NCBI RefSeq assembly: GCF_003591035.1
Contig: NZ_QYUO01000001.1
Location: forward strand, 2,666,001-2,730,000
Direction of reading: 5' to 3'
Length of the DNA stretch: 64,000 nucleotides
Source: Noviherbaspirillum saxi
Lineage (GTDB): Bacteria; Pseudomonadota; Gammaproteobacteria; Burkholderiales; Burkholderiaceae_D
Shown piece after piece: positions 55,965 through 64,000 of the stretch; the first letter of the stretch is position 1, and each line of letters opens with the position of its first letter. The notes beneath the pieces are model-generated. The model made no database searches and was not told where the DNA came from. It saw only the letters and a list, made by a program, of their open reading frames with translations. The position numbers and the translations under genes are program-made.

Positions 55965-56177
55965 ATGAAACAGTACAAAGTGGTTGTTTATCAAGAGGGG
56001 ATGTTGGGTTCGCTACTGCTAGGCGCATCGAAGGTAGATCCAGTCCGTTTCACTGACTTTCTAAACAAGAACGCAAGCCAAGGTTGGCGCGTGATCACGA
56101 TGGAAAAAGACATCCGCCGCATGCTGCTGTTGTGGAAGCGCGAAGCCTACGTAGTTGTGCTGGAAAAAGACGCATGA
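55965..56177 (+). CDS. DUF4177-like small protein
   Basis: A 70-aa protein: MKQYKVVVYQEGMLGSLLL, then DPVRFTDFLNKNASQGWRVITMEKDIRR, and a strand ending EAYVVVLEKDA. The LN...QGWRV pattern and the strand-helix-strand size fit DUF4177. AAGGAAG precedes ATG 55965. Its stop overlaps the start of the next gene (ATGA), so the two are coupled. Function unknown. Confidence 0.75.
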   Translation: MKQYKVVVYQEGMLGSLLLGASKVDPVRFTDFLNKNASQGWRVITMEKDIRRMLLLWKREAYVVVLEKDA

Positions 56178-56389
56178 AGCTCGGCTTAATCAGCGCGCTG
56201 TCCATTGCCGTCGGATGGGCCATACTCGCCATTGCCCAACTGTGGCTGCAGCCATTATCGGCAGAGAACTTCATAAAGGTATCTGTTACAGCGGGCATCC
56301 TTGTGGTCATCATTCTGGTCGTCACACTGGCGGCACGAGAGTACTTATCTGAAAAGAAGATGAAGGACGATGGGTTCATCGATGGCTAA
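56174..56389 (+). CDS. Small two-helix membrane protein
   Basis: A 71-aa protein with two hydrophobic helices (about 5-25 and 36-54) and a charged tail (EYLSEKKMKDDGFIDG). No family name is recognised. It overlaps the DUF4177-like gene by four bases, so the two products probably work together at the membrane. Confidence 0.7.
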   Translation: MKLGLISALSIAVGWAILAIAQLWLQPLSAENFIKVSVTAGILVVIILVVTLAAREYLSEKKMKDDGFIDG

Positions 56390-56447
56390 GGGCGCAAACC
56401 TTTCAAAGAGGGCATCTATCACTTGCCTAACTGGTTACTCAACCGGA

Positions 56448-56472
56448 CATCAACCTGGTGCGCAGGTTGATG
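56448..56472. repeat. Perfect 9-bp inverted repeat
   Basis: CATCAACCT and AGGTTGATG enclose GGTGCGC, with extra flanking AACCGG copies on both sides. There is no T-run, so it is not a classical terminator. It lies just outside the island's right edge, 59 bp after the membrane-protein gene. Confidence 0.55.
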
Positions 56473-56514
56473 CTAACCGGGTCTGCAAAAGTTTTTGACA
56501 CGTCGTGTTCAGTA

Positions 56515-56543
56515 CTCCCTTCTTCCGCAAGCGGGAGAGGGAG
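56515..56543. repeat. REP-like palindrome
   Basis: CTCCCTTCTTCCGCAAGCGG and the following GAGAGGGAG form an imperfect hairpin around the CCGCAAGCGG core. This resembles the dispersed palindromes (CTCTCCCGCAAGCGGGAGAG type) common in beta- and gammaproteobacteria and handled by RAYT proteins. A decayed RAYT gene is at 41580. Confidence 0.6.
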
Positions 56544-56728
56544 CGAAATACAAATGCAGCAGGTTTTGTCAAAAATTTCTACGGACCTGCTTAGTCGCAG
56601 TATGTAAAGCACTCGCCCAATCCCATGGGGAGCACGACGCCTGTTAAGTGCTTGAGCCCTTGGGACGGTCACTAGCAACAACTGTCGCCCCCTACGAGAG
56701 CACAAGTACGACGGGACAGCACTGCCGC

Positions 56729-57562
56729 TCACTCGTCGGCATCTACGCGCTGCGACGACGTGCCGAATACCCACGCAAACGCCAGCCCGGCTGTCAGCGC
56801 ATTATTCCGCTGCACCAGCGGACTGTCGGCAAACACGGCACCGCCGAGATGGTCATAACGCAAAAACGCGCCGAGCCAGTAATGCCTGAAGCGCTTGCTC
56901 AGGGTAGCCGTGGCTTGCATACCCGCATAGCCGCTGCCGGCCGCATACGCAGGGCGGCCGGCGATGGCATCCGCTGCGCTGACCGAATACAGATACCCGT
57001 TGTAGTCGCGGGTGGCATAGACAGGACCGCCTTGCAGGCCAAGCTTCCAGCCGCCCATGCCTGCCGGGTCCCTGAGCTGCAATAGCAGGTTGGGGGAAAA
57101 CAGCCAGCCGATATGGCGCGGCGAAGACTCGACGGTATAGGCGGCGCGTACGGGCAGGCGGAAGGACATGCGCAACCTGTCATCCGAGGCAGCCCATAGC
57201 CGGAAATCGGCGGTCGGCCCGACTTCCATGGTCGGTCGTAAATCTTCCATCCCGCGCCGCAGGGAATTGTCATTGTCGCGGCCAGGCAGCGTTGCATTCA
57301 GGCTCAGGTTGATTTCCAGCCGATCGCTTTCGAAAAGCGCGGCGCGCATGCCGCTGCGATCGGCCCGGATGACATCGCCGCGATAAACGAAATAAGGCGT
57401 CGGGAACAGGTAGCCGGAACGCTGATCTGAACCGCGATAGTCAGGCACGCTGAGCGCGCCCAGCCCAACACCAAGTTCCCATTTGGGCAGCGAATCCGCA
57501 TGGCTGAAAAAGGGATGCAGGCAAGCGAGCAGCAAGCCTGTTCGCAGGAAGGTATTTTTCAT
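56729..57562 (-). CDS. MipA/OmpV family outer-membrane protein
   Basis: A 277-aa protein with a signal peptide (MKNTFLRTGLLLACLHPFFSHA). KWELGVGLGALSVPDYRGSDQRSGYLFPTPYFVYRGDVIRADRSG is the MipA/OmpV opening, and alternating beta-strands with aromatic ends follow to LTAGLAFAWVFGTSSQ. It should be a small outer-membrane barrel, either a scaffold for murein synthesis (MipA) or a porin-like protein. GC-rich codon use returns here. Confidence 0.92.
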   Translation of the reverse strand: MKNTFLRTGLLLACLHPFFSHADSLPKWELGVGLGALSVPDYRGSDQRSGYLFPTPYFVYRGDVIRADRSGMRAALFESDRLEINLSLNATLPGRDNDNSLRRGMEDLRPTMEVGPTADFRLWAASDDRLRMSFRLPVRAAYTVESSPRHIGWLFSPNLLLQLRDPAGMGGWKLGLQGGPVYATRDYNGYLYSVSAADAIAGRPAYAAGSGYAGMQATATLSKRFRHYWLGAFLRYDHLGGAVFADSPLVQRNNALTAGLAFAWVFGTSSQRVDADE

Positions 57563-57759
57563 GCGCGAGAAAGAAAATCATCCGGGAAACAGCTTGGTTT
57601 GACACTGTATTACCGGAATGAGTCCCCTATGCCGGGCACGGAATGATTGACCGATTTCGCCTTTGCGTCGTCCTATCCTGCGCGGCGCCTATGTCCTGAT
57701 TGCGAAAGCGTTCATTGCGGGCTGCCACAATCAGGACATTGAACAGCCCGCAAGCGGCA

Positions 57760-59037
57760 TTACCCGCCGAACAGGCCGCGCAGCAGCTTGACCGGATTGG
57801 TCACGTCGGGAAGGGGAATACCCGGCATGCCGCTGTTATCGCTGTTGGCGTTGCCATTGCTCATCTCGTTGCCCTCGCTGCGGCCCGCGCCACTACCCTG
57901 TGCCTTCGCATTGCCTTCCATTCCCAGCATGGCCATGCCGGTGGACTTGATGCGTACCCGCGCAGTCCATTCCGGTTGCCAGTCGGCCGGCGCCTTGGTC
58001 GGGCGCTGCGGGTGCGACACATTCAGTTCGGGGCCGTAGGCGATCATGTTGAGCATCGCGCCCTCGACCTTGTCGAAAATACCTTTGGGAACCGTGCAGT
58101 CATTGGTCGATGCAGGAAGGATGATCTTTTGCTGCAGCAGTTTGGTGATCTGCGCCTGCGACTGATAGCTCATCAGCGCCCAGCCGTTTTCCGGCTTTTC
58201 GCTCGAACTCCAGAAGATCATGTCTTGCGCGCCATCCGGCCCTTTGGCCGCGCCCTGCGCATGCAGGAAGTATGCCCTGGCGTTTTGCATCGCCGCCCAG
58301 TTGACCCGCACGCCATCCTGCGGCATGCCCTTGGTATTGAGCTTTACCTTCGGCAAAAAGTCGTATTCCGCGCCCACGCTGAATTTCAGGCTGGCCGGCA
58401 CACCCTCGCCGCTGACCGCATGGTCGCCCTGCAGCGATGCATTGTCGGGAACCTGCTTGCTGTCCTTTTCATTGGGCCATAGCGCATGACCGGGCCGGTG
58501 CTCGACGCCGCGGCTGCCCGCGCCATGACTGGCGAAGAATTGCGCATACTCGCCAGTATTATTTTGCTTGGCGAAATCGAATACCTTGGGCTGACCGGGA
58601 CGGATGGTGTCGCCGCAACCCCAGTACATCAGGATGCGTCCTTTCGGCTTCTCGATGGTGTCCGGCCGTTCGTTGCGCGTGGCGTCCTGTCCGGCAGATT
58701 TGGGGCGCAGAGGCATCAGCAGCAGCGAAGGACCCATGCTCATGCCGGTCGGGATGGCATGCGTGCCTTCCACACCGGCAGGCTTGGCGCGCACGAACAG
58801 TTCCGCATCGAGCGTCTTCCCGCGTCCACCGCCGGCACCCGGCATACCGGTATTGCCCATGAGACCGCCCAGCAATCCGCCTCCCATGCCGCCTTCCTCC
58901 GGCATGCCGGGAATCGAGAAGCTGGTCGTCGCGAGGTCGACCCAATATTGCGCGGCGGGGCCGCGTGACTGGGCATGGGCGGAAAGACTTGCGGCAGCGA
59001 TGCAGATTGCGAGTGTCGTACGGGTTGATGCAGACAT
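57760..59037 (-). CDS. Exported hypothetical protein
   Basis: A 425-aa protein with a signal peptide (TTLAICIAAASLSAHAQ) and a Gly/Met-rich stretch at about 43-72 (GGMGGGLLGGLMGN). The globular part contains GRILMYWGCGDTIRPGQPKVFDF, FFASHGAGSRGVEHRPGHALWPN and EYDFLPKVKLN. The end is Asn/Gly/Ser-rich and closes VTNPVKLLRGLFGG. No enzymatic motif is recognised. Whole-length relatives seem plausible in Burkholderiales, but I cannot name a family. Confidence 0.7.
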   Translation of the reverse strand: MSASTRTTLAICIAAASLSAHAQSRGPAAQYWVDLATTSFSIPGMPEEGGMGGGLLGGLMGNTGMPGAGGGRGKTLDAELFVRAKPAGVEGTHAIPTGMSMGPSLLLMPLRPKSAGQDATRNERPDTIEKPKGRILMYWGCGDTIRPGQPKVFDFAKQNNTGEYAQFFASHGAGSRGVEHRPGHALWPNEKDSKQVPDNASLQGDHAVSGEGVPASLKFSVGAEYDFLPKVKLNTKGMPQDGVRVNWAAMQNARAYFLHAQGAAKGPDGAQDMIFWSSSEKPENGWALMSYQSQAQITKLLQQKIILPASTNDCTVPKGIFDKVEGAMLNMIAYGPELNVSHPQRPTKAPADWQPEWTARVRIKSTGMAMLGMEGNAKAQGSGAGRSEGNEMSNGNANSDNSGMPGIPLPDVTNPVKLLRGLFGG

Positions 59038-59211
59038 GTGGTTCTCCCTTGGTCGAGTCCTTGTTATGGTCGGTCAAATCACTGTGAATGGCGGACGCAG
59101 CAGTCTACCGCAGAGGCGCGAAGGCGGATACCGGCTCATGCGCCCGTGATCCTGCCGACATGACGATGACAAGAAGCCGCAATGCCGCAAGCGGCATGTT
59201 GACAGGCGCAC

Positions 59212-59664
59212 TCAAAGCCATTGTTCAATCAATGCGCATTCCTGCACCGCTCTCCTGCCGACATCGTCATCGACCATCTTGAGCGCCGAGCCGGGCGACA
59301 GCATGCCGGCATCGATCAGTTGCGAAACAAAATAATTTTTCCCGGCGACTGCTCTGATGGACAGCACCGCATCGCTTTTTTCGCCGCGCGATACCAGCGT
59401 ATGCTCGCCCGGCGGCACGGCGATCCGCATGAAGGTCTTGACCGCCGTCTCGCCGATCTTTCTGCCATCGATAATGACAGGTACGGTAGACGCGCCGCCA
59501 TGGGCTCCATGGCGATAAATGTAGATATTAGCTTTTTCCGCGTCGACGGCGAACGTCTTTGCATTGGCATCCTCTTTGGTACTGGCCATTTGCACTGACG
59601 CGCATCCGGCGCACAGCATGGCCATGGCGAGCAGCGTGACGGCATAGCGAAGAAAATAGGACAT
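59212..59664 (-). CDS. DUF2846-like lipoprotein
   Basis: A 150-aa protein. The signal ends in the lipobox LCAGC; then ANIYIYRHGAHGGASTVPVIIDGRKIGETAVKTFMRIAVPPGEHTLVSRGEKSDAVLSI matches the beta-rich DUF2846 pattern (YIYR, PG.H, KNYFVSQ). It is anchored in an envelope membrane; the function is unknown. GGAAAG precedes ATG 59664. A 7-bp perfect hairpin, TCTCCCA...TGGGAGA, lies upstream at 59723-59742. Confidence 0.78.
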   Translation of the reverse strand: MSYFLRYAVTLLAMAMLCAGCASVQMASTKEDANAKTFAVDAEKANIYIYRHGAHGGASTVPVIIDGRKIGETAVKTFMRIAVPPGEHTLVSRGEKSDAVLSIRAVAGKNYFVSQLIDAGMLSPGSALKMVDDDVGRRAVQECALIEQWL

Positions 59665-59896
59665 GCGACTTTCCGGGAACGTAAAAAGCGCGCATAGATT
59701 AGCGGACGGCAAGTGTCTTGTATCTCCCACGTTCATGGGAGACATCCGGCGGACGACTGACTCACTGCCTCACAGAGTTGCAATACAGGTAACTTACATA
59801 TCAAGAAGACAATGATGTGCCGGCCAATATAAATAATTTGTGGACGTCATAGAACCAAAATTGGCCATCGGCAACTAAGTTTTCTTTGGGGGTGTT

Positions 59897-60085
59897 ATGC
59901 AAGATCGCAGAAGGAGCGGCAATGTGGATGCCGCAAATGTACTGTCCCGCCTGATGGAAAAATGGTCAGGCAAAACCACAAACGCATCATCGCAATCCTC
60001 GTTTCCCAAGGCGACAGGACCGGAATTCGAGTCGAAATCGATTGTGGAAGTCACCGAGGCATTGTTGCACCAAGTTGGAAAGTAA
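59897..60085 (+). CDS. Small hypothetical protein
   Basis: A 62-aa polar protein: MQDRRRSGNVDAANVLSRLMEKWSG ... KSIVEVTEALLHQVGK. GGGGGTGTT precedes the ATG and an 11-bp hairpin follows 34 bp after the stop. No family is recognised. Confidence 0.5.
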   Translation: MQDRRRSGNVDAANVLSRLMEKWSGKTTNASSQSSFPKATGPEFESKSIVEVTEALLHQVGK

Positions 60086-60118
60086 TCCTGGAAGCGTCCG
60101 TTTCGTCGACGCAAAACC

Positions 60119-60147
60119 AACAGGGCGCCCGCTTGCGGCGCCCTGTT
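60119..60147. terminator. Hairpin between convergent genes, probable terminator
   Basis: AACAGGGCGCC and GGCGCCCTGTT form a perfect 11-bp stem around CGCTTGC. It lies between a plus-strand gene ending at 60085 and a minus-strand gene ending at 60253. On the minus strand it is followed by GGTTTTGC, a weak T-run. Confidence 0.65.
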
Positions 60148-60252
60148 CACTCTGTTCCAACACCGAACTGCGAAACGGTCTGGCTATTGGCGCTTTACTG
60201 CGTCTTTCTCACCGATGGCTTTGCTTCCTTTCTCCGGTCCGTTCCCTTTCCT

Positions 60253-60495
60253 CTACGCGCGTTTGAACAGGCGCAGCAACAGAATCAGCACAATGGCGCC
60301 GACCGTGGCAACGATGATGCTGCCCAGCATGCCGCCGCCTGCCGAGATGCCAAGACTGCGAAACAGGAAACCGCCAAGGAAGGCGCCTACTATTCCAACA
60401 ACGATATCGCCGACCACGCCAAATCCGCCGCCGACAATTGCGCTCGCCAGCCACCCGGCGATGAGACCAATTAGAAGAAACCAGAGTAATTCCAT
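60253..60495 (-). CDS. GlsB/YeaQ/YmgE family (transglycosylase-associated) membrane protein
   Basis: An 80-aa protein with three hydrophobic helices: LLWFLLIGLIAGWLAS, VVGDIVVGIVGAFLGGFLF and MLGSIIVATVGAIVLILLL. The glycine pattern GLIAGWLAS...GDI.VGIVGAFLGG is the family signature. It lies in the inner membrane, with links to stress response in known members. GGAGG five bases before ATG 60495 selects this start over an upstream ATG. Confidence 0.92.
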   Translation of the reverse strand: MELLWFLLIGLIAGWLASAIVGGGFGVVGDIVVGIVGAFLGGFLFRSLGISAGGGMLGSIIVATVGAIVLILLLRLFKRA

Positions 60496-60703
60496 ACCTT
60501 CCTCCATCGTGTAAATTCATCAACCCGCTCCGTATCCGCGGGGCCGCATGCTATCTACTATCTATCTACATAACATACGAGCCCCAGCGCGATTCCGGTT
60601 GACGGCTATCAATTGACGAAGGCAACTGATTGACAATTACGCAAGCAATATGGACTCATGCTGCATCTACTGTCGCTCGCTTCTCCCTTCGGCGCTAATG
60701 TCA

Positions 60704-61108
60704 CTAATGCGAACGATAAGCGGCGGCTCCGGCGGCGGTATCGGCAAACTCGCGGAAGCGTGCAATCTTGCCATCGCGAATCGTGAAGATTTCCGCCCAG
60801 TCGCTTTCAAAGGTGCGATCGGTGGATTTCACGTTCCATGCATAGTGGCCGAGTGCTACCACCTTGTCGCCTTGCGCAATGAACTCGCGTGGTTCGAAAT
60901 GCAGTGGTTGCTGCGATTGGTCGAGGGTGCTGAAAAATTCCCTTACCGCTTCCTTGCCATGCCGCGCACCGCTGAACGGCACGTCGTCGTTAGGGTCCAG
61001 TTCCCATTCGATATCGTCCGCGCACATTTCAAGCAGGCCGGGGATATCTCCTGCCTGAAACTTGGCATAGGCTTGCTGGACGAGCTGCGTGTTTTGCTGC
61101 TCATTCAT
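60704..61108 (-). CDS. SnoaL-like/NTF2-fold protein
   Basis: A 134-aa protein. QQAYAKFQAGDIPGLLEMCADDIEWEL at the start, HGKEAVREFFSTL in the middle and SDWAEIFTIRDGKIARFREFADT near the end are typical of the SnoaL-like branch of NTF2-fold proteins, which bind or convert small hydrophobic molecules. It lies divergent from the DUF1993 gene. Confidence 0.88.
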   Translation of the reverse strand: MNEQQNTQLVQQAYAKFQAGDIPGLLEMCADDIEWELDPNDDVPFSGARHGKEAVREFFSTLDQSQQPLHFEPREFIAQGDKVVALGHYAWNVKSTDRTFESDWAEIFTIRDGKIARFREFADTAAGAAAYRSH

Positions 61109-61273
61109 GATGGTCTCCTTGGTGAACGGCAGTCATGAATATGCCGTCGCTTCACAATAGGACGACTCTGGACACAGTGCTTGTGTCAAATCAAACGCGT
61201 CGCCGGCCCGCACGACCTCAGCGTGCCGGCTCTTGGACCGCTATACTCGTCACTCCATTTCAAGGAGAACCCG

Positions 61274-61783
61274 ATGGCAATATCGATGTATGCGGCATCC
61301 GTCCCTGTATTCCGCCAGATGCTCAACAGCCTTAACGACGTGCTGAACAAGGCCGACGCGCATGCGAGCGCAAAGAAGATCGATCCGAATGCCCTGCTGC
61401 AGGCGCGACTTTTCCCCGACATGCTTCCGCTCGCACGCCAAGTGCAAATCGCCAGCGATTTTGCCAAAGGCGCCTGCGCCAGACTGGCAGGCATGGAGAT
61501 ACCAAGTTATGAAGACAAGGAGCAAAGCTTCGATGAATTGCGTGCACGAATCGCAAAGACATTGGCATTGATCGAGGGCATTACCCCGGCGCAAATCAAT
61601 GGCAGCGAAGAACGTGAAGTGGTGATTCAACAAGGCACGCCGCGCGAAAGAAAATTCGCGGGACAGACTTATCTGCTGCACTATGCGCTGCCGCAGTTTC
61701 TGTTCCATGTGACTACCGCTTATGCAATCCTGCGTCACAATGGTGTAGAAATCGGCAAACGCGATTTCATGGGAAGCTATTGA
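61274..61783 (+). CDS. DUF1993 family protein
   Basis: A 169-aa protein: MAISMYAASVPVFRQMLNSLNDVLNKA, RLFPDMLPLARQVQIASDFAKGACARLAG, QTYLLHYALPQFLFHVTTAYAILRHNGVEIGKRDFMG. These are the DUF1993 patterns, a four-helix DinB-like fold of unknown role. AAGGAG lies seven bases before ATG 61274, so the longer upstream frame is rejected. Confidence 0.92.
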   Translation: MAISMYAASVPVFRQMLNSLNDVLNKADAHASAKKIDPNALLQARLFPDMLPLARQVQIASDFAKGACARLAGMEIPSYEDKEQSFDELRARIAKTLALIEGITPAQINGSEEREVVIQQGTPRERKFAGQTYLLHYALPQFLFHVTTAYAILRHNGVEIGKRDFMGSY

Positions 61784-61792
61784 GGCCGGCAC

Positions 61793-62008
61793 ATGCGTAG
61801 GCGTATTGCCGTGATCGCCACCATCGCCGGCGCGGTATTGTTGAGCGGCATGTGTGCCGCGCATGCCGCCCTGGCTGCGTGGCATATATGGCGCAGCCTG
61901 ACAGACGGTGGCGAAACCTGCGCCCAGAATTCGCCGGGCGCTGGCTGGGAACGGGTTGCCGGGCCTTACAAGGATGCGCGCTGCACGATTCCCGGCAAGC
62001 CGGGCTGA
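61793..62008 (+). CDS. Small exported hypothetical protein
   Basis: A 71-aa protein with a probable signal peptide (RRIAVIATIAGAVLLSGMCAAHA) and a short mature part (WHIWRSLTDGGETCAQNSPG ... YKDARCTIPGKPG) with two cysteines that could pair. It starts 9 bp after the DUF1993 gene. No family is recognised. Confidence 0.55.
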   Translation: MRRRIAVIATIAGAVLLSGMCAAHAALAAWHIWRSLTDGGETCAQNSPGAGWERVAGPYKDARCTIPGKPG

Positions 62009-62141
62009 CAAAAGAACGAGGCATGTCGCATGACACATCGGTCGATCTTGCGTCATGGACCAATCCCGACCCATAACGTGGCAAATGACATCGATGGATT
62101 TTTTTGACTGGCAAGGCGCAGGAGGAGTCCATAGCGGTGCT

Positions 62142-63728
62142 ATGGACGACGAGTGCAACGCAGGCAGGCGGCTTCGGCGCGCCCGGAAAAAGACGCGATG
62201 GCATGTCACGCTATGGGCCGGGATTGGTACCAAGCTCCTGCTCTGCGTGACAGCGGCTGCCATGCTGCTGGCATCGTTCGCCGCGCAAGGTGCCGACGTT
62301 CTGCGCGTCGGCTCAAAACGCTTTACCGAATCTTACCTGCTCGGAGAGGTCATCCGCCAGACTGCCGCGCCGCATACCCAGGTGGAACACAAGCAAGGTC
62401 TCGGCAATACCGCCATCGTCTTTGAAGCGCTGAAGTCCGGCAACATCGATATCTATCCCGAATACCTGGGCACGATAGATCAGGAAATACTCAAGCATAA
62501 GTCACCCGTTTCTCTGCAAGAAATCAATCGCGAGCTGGCGTCGTTCGGACTGGCCGCAGCGGTGCCGCTCGGTTTCAACAACAGCTATGCGCTGGCGGTG
62601 CGCGGCAGCGATCGCCAGCTCGGGTTGGAAACGCTGGGCGACCTGTCCCGCCATCCCGGCTTGCGCCTTGGCCTGTCGCATGAGTTCATCGGTCGCGCCG
62701 ATGGCTGGGCGGGATTGGCCGCGCGTTACGGGCTGCCGCACACACCGACCGGGCTGGACCACGGTCTTGCTTATCAGGCCTTGTCGGCGCGCCAGGTCGA
62801 TGTGATCGACATCTACGCGACCGATGCCAAGATCCGGCAGTACGGATTGCATGTGCTCAAGGACGATGCAGGCTATTTTCCCCGTTACGATGCCCTGCTG
62901 CTGTACCGGCTGGATATCGCACAACGCTTTCCCGATGCCTGGCGGGCGTTGCAGCAATTGCAGGGAAAAATTTCCGCTGACGATATGCTCGCAATGAATG
63001 CAGGCGCGGAACTGGAAGGCAAACCGTTTTCCGAGGTTGCCGCCGGCTTCCTGTCGAACGGCAAGCAGCAAGCCAGGCAAGCCGGCGGTGTGCAGGCCAG
63101 GCTGTTTGACGGTCAATTGTGGCGACTGACGCGCGAGCATTTGCTGCTGGTACTGCTGTCGGTATTGTCCGCCACCGCAATCGGCGTGCCGCTCGGCATC
63201 CTTGCCGCCTATGTACCGCGTGTGCGCCATGCCGTGATGGCTGTGGTCGGGGTACTGCAGACCGTACCGTCGCTGGCGCTGCTGGCCATGCTGATTCCGC
63301 TGCTGGGAACCATCGGCGTGGTGCCGGCACTGATTGCGCTCTTTCTCTATGCGCTGCTGCCCATCGTACGCAATACCAGTATCGGCATCGAACAGGTGCC
63401 GGGCGGCTTGCGCATGGCTGCCTTGGCCCTGGGCATGACCAAACGCGACCGGCTGCTTCATGTCGATCTTCCGCTTGCTCTGCCGGTCATCCTCGCCGGC
63501 ATCAAGACCGCCGCCGTCATGAGTGTGGGCACCGCCACCATCGCCGCCTTTATCGGTGCCGGCGGTTATGGCGAACGCATCGCGACCGGCCTCGCCATCA
63601 ATGACAATGACATGTTGCTCGCAGGCGCACTGCCGGCGGCGGCGCTGGCCCTGCTCACGCAGTTTGCGTTCGACATGCTGGAACGCATGCTGACCCGATA
63701 TCGCCGCATGCCGTTCGATCGGCACTGA
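62142..63728 (+). CDS. Fused substrate-binding and permease protein of the osmoprotectant (OpuC/ProWX) ABC family
   Basis: 528 aa from ATG 62142. A signal/anchor helix (about 20-45) is followed by a type II binding domain (DVLRVGSKRFTESYLLGEVIRQ, NTAIVFEALKSGNIDIYPEYLGT, VIDIYATDAKIRQYGL) to about residue 320. A six-helix permease follows (LSATAIGVPLGILAAYVPRV, PALIALFLYALLPIVRNTSIGIEQVP, AFIGAGGYGERIATGLAINDNDMLLAGALPAA). The usual substrate is glycine betaine, choline or a related compound. No ATPase gene is next to it in the window. The start is uncertain: GGAGGAG lies 14 bases upstream, and ATGs at 62055 and 62085 are alternatives. Confidence 0.9.
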   Translation: MDDECNAGRRLRRARKKTRWHVTLWAGIGTKLLLCVTAAAMLLASFAAQGADVLRVGSKRFTESYLLGEVIRQTAAPHTQVEHKQGLGNTAIVFEALKSGNIDIYPEYLGTIDQEILKHKSPVSLQEINRELASFGLAAAVPLGFNNSYALAVRGSDRQLGLETLGDLSRHPGLRLGLSHEFIGRADGWAGLAARYGLPHTPTGLDHGLAYQALSARQVDVIDIYATDAKIRQYGLHVLKDDAGYFPRYDALLLYRLDIAQRFPDAWRALQQLQGKISADDMLAMNAGAELEGKPFSEVAAGFLSNGKQQARQAGGVQARLFDGQLWRLTREHLLLVLLSVLSATAIGVPLGILAAYVPRVRHAVMAVVGVLQTVPSLALLAMLIPLLGTIGVVPALIALFLYALLPIVRNTSIGIEQVPGGLRMAALALGMTKRDRLLHVDLPLALPVILAGIKTAAVMSVGTATIAAFIGAGGYGERIATGLAINDNDMLLAGALPAAALALLTQFAFDMLERMLTRYRRMPFDRH

Positions 63729-63818
63729 ACCAAGCCGCCTGATTTCCTCTCAAACCGATGAAGCGGTGTGCAGGTTTGGTATGCTTCGGCATCCGCATGA
63801 TCGCGGCAAGGAGACATG

Positions 63819-64000
63819 ATGAACCGTAAGGCCCGTTTCGGATTTTTGGCGCGCGTATTGATCTGCGTGACGGTGATTTCCGCGCTGATTATTTATTTCG
63901 CCCAGAAAACGATTCCGGACGTGTCATTAGTGACGGTATTCGCTTGGCTTACCGCCGCAGTCCTGCTTGCGCTGACGGCCATAGCGCTCGGCTTCCATGT
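63819..64000 (+). CDS. Membrane protein (partial, C-terminus outside window)
   Basis: Sixty codons are visible: MNRKARFGFLARVLICVTVISALIIYF, then AQKTIPDVSLVTVFAWLTAAVLLALTAIALGF, giving two hydrophobic helices. AAGGAG five bases before ATG 63819 supports the start (an ATG at 63816 is too close). The family cannot be assigned from this piece. Confidence 0.65.
   Translation, partial: MNRKARFGFLARVLICVTVISALIIYFAQKTIPDVSLVTVFAWLTAAVLLALTAIALGFH

Larger units (their letters stand above)
56390..56728. other. Intergenic region with two palindromic elements
   Basis: It holds no gene. It contains a perfect hairpin at 56448-56472 and a REP-like palindrome at 56515-56543, both listed separately. The remainder shows nothing recognisable. 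Confidence 0.6.

Overview
The window looks like a chromosomal segment of a betaproteobacterium of the order Burkholderiales, most like Oxalobacteraceae (Herbaspirillum/Noviherbaspirillum type). This is inferred from GC-rich codon use, a stand-alone glutaminyl-tRNA synthetase, a CaiB/BaiF CoA-transferase beside a gamma-glutamyltransferase, many GGDEF/EAL, HDOD and PAS/GAF signalling proteins, and a P. aeruginosa-type lipase/foldase locus. No rRNA, tRNA or CRISPR array was recognised. Both ends cut a gene: a glycerophosphodiesterase on the left and a small membrane protein on the right.

Layout. 1-8 kb: diguanylate cyclase, CoA-transferase, GGT-like enzyme, small membrane proteins and a LytS/LytTR two-component pair. 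8-13 kb: DUF1223 protein, two related membrane proteins (one a truncated copy), YnfA-like protein, methyltransferase, and a minus-strand thiol-flavoured operon (Cys-rich MarR regulator, 87-aa protein, CSVC thioredoxin-fold protein). 13-21 kb: glnS with a clear terminator, a MetE-like enzyme translationally coupled to a hybrid histidine kinase, and a GGDEF/EAL protein with a degenerate GGDEF motif. 21.6-24 kb: a lipase locus damaged by a deletion. The front half of a LysR gene is joined to the last third of a lipase gene, and the lipase foldase is intact but orphaned. 24-40 kb: scattered homologues of E. coli ybhP, clsB (ybhO) and ybhN, a hemerythrin protein with an apparently frameshifted Gly/Ser-rich tail, an ABC exporter, a second glycerophosphodiesterase, a DsbA/FrnE operon, and two paralogous HDOD proteins flanking an Lrp regulator and a hydrolase.

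41-56 kb is an accessory island. Its left edge holds a decayed REP-associated transposase, an IS66-type remnant and a 175-bp MITE-like element. Its right edge holds an IS3 orfA remnant and a frameshifted integrase. Between them lies one co-directional run: FAD/NAD(P) protein, glutathione S-transferase, MFS transporter, PLP C-S lyase-like enzyme, ChaC-like gamma-glutamylcyclotransferase, Kef-like antiporter, glutamate-cysteine ligase (GshA) and an M14 carboxypeptidase. Together they form a plausible complete glutathione-conjugate pathway: make gamma-Glu-Cys, conjugate, strip Glu, strip Gly, cleave C-S, export. Its logic is close to the sulfur-insertion module of fungal gliotoxin biosynthesis. 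This is the strongest candidate for an undescribed system here. An IS630-family element (1,102 bp, TA target duplication, -1 frameshift site) sits in the last codons of the PLP gene, and the original 3' end can be reconstructed.

56-64 kb returns to GC-rich core-like genes: MipA/OmpV protein, a secreted unknown, a DUF2846-like lipoprotein, GlsB-type protein, SnoaL-like protein, DUF1993 protein, and a fused substrate-binding/permease protein of the osmoprotectant ABC family.
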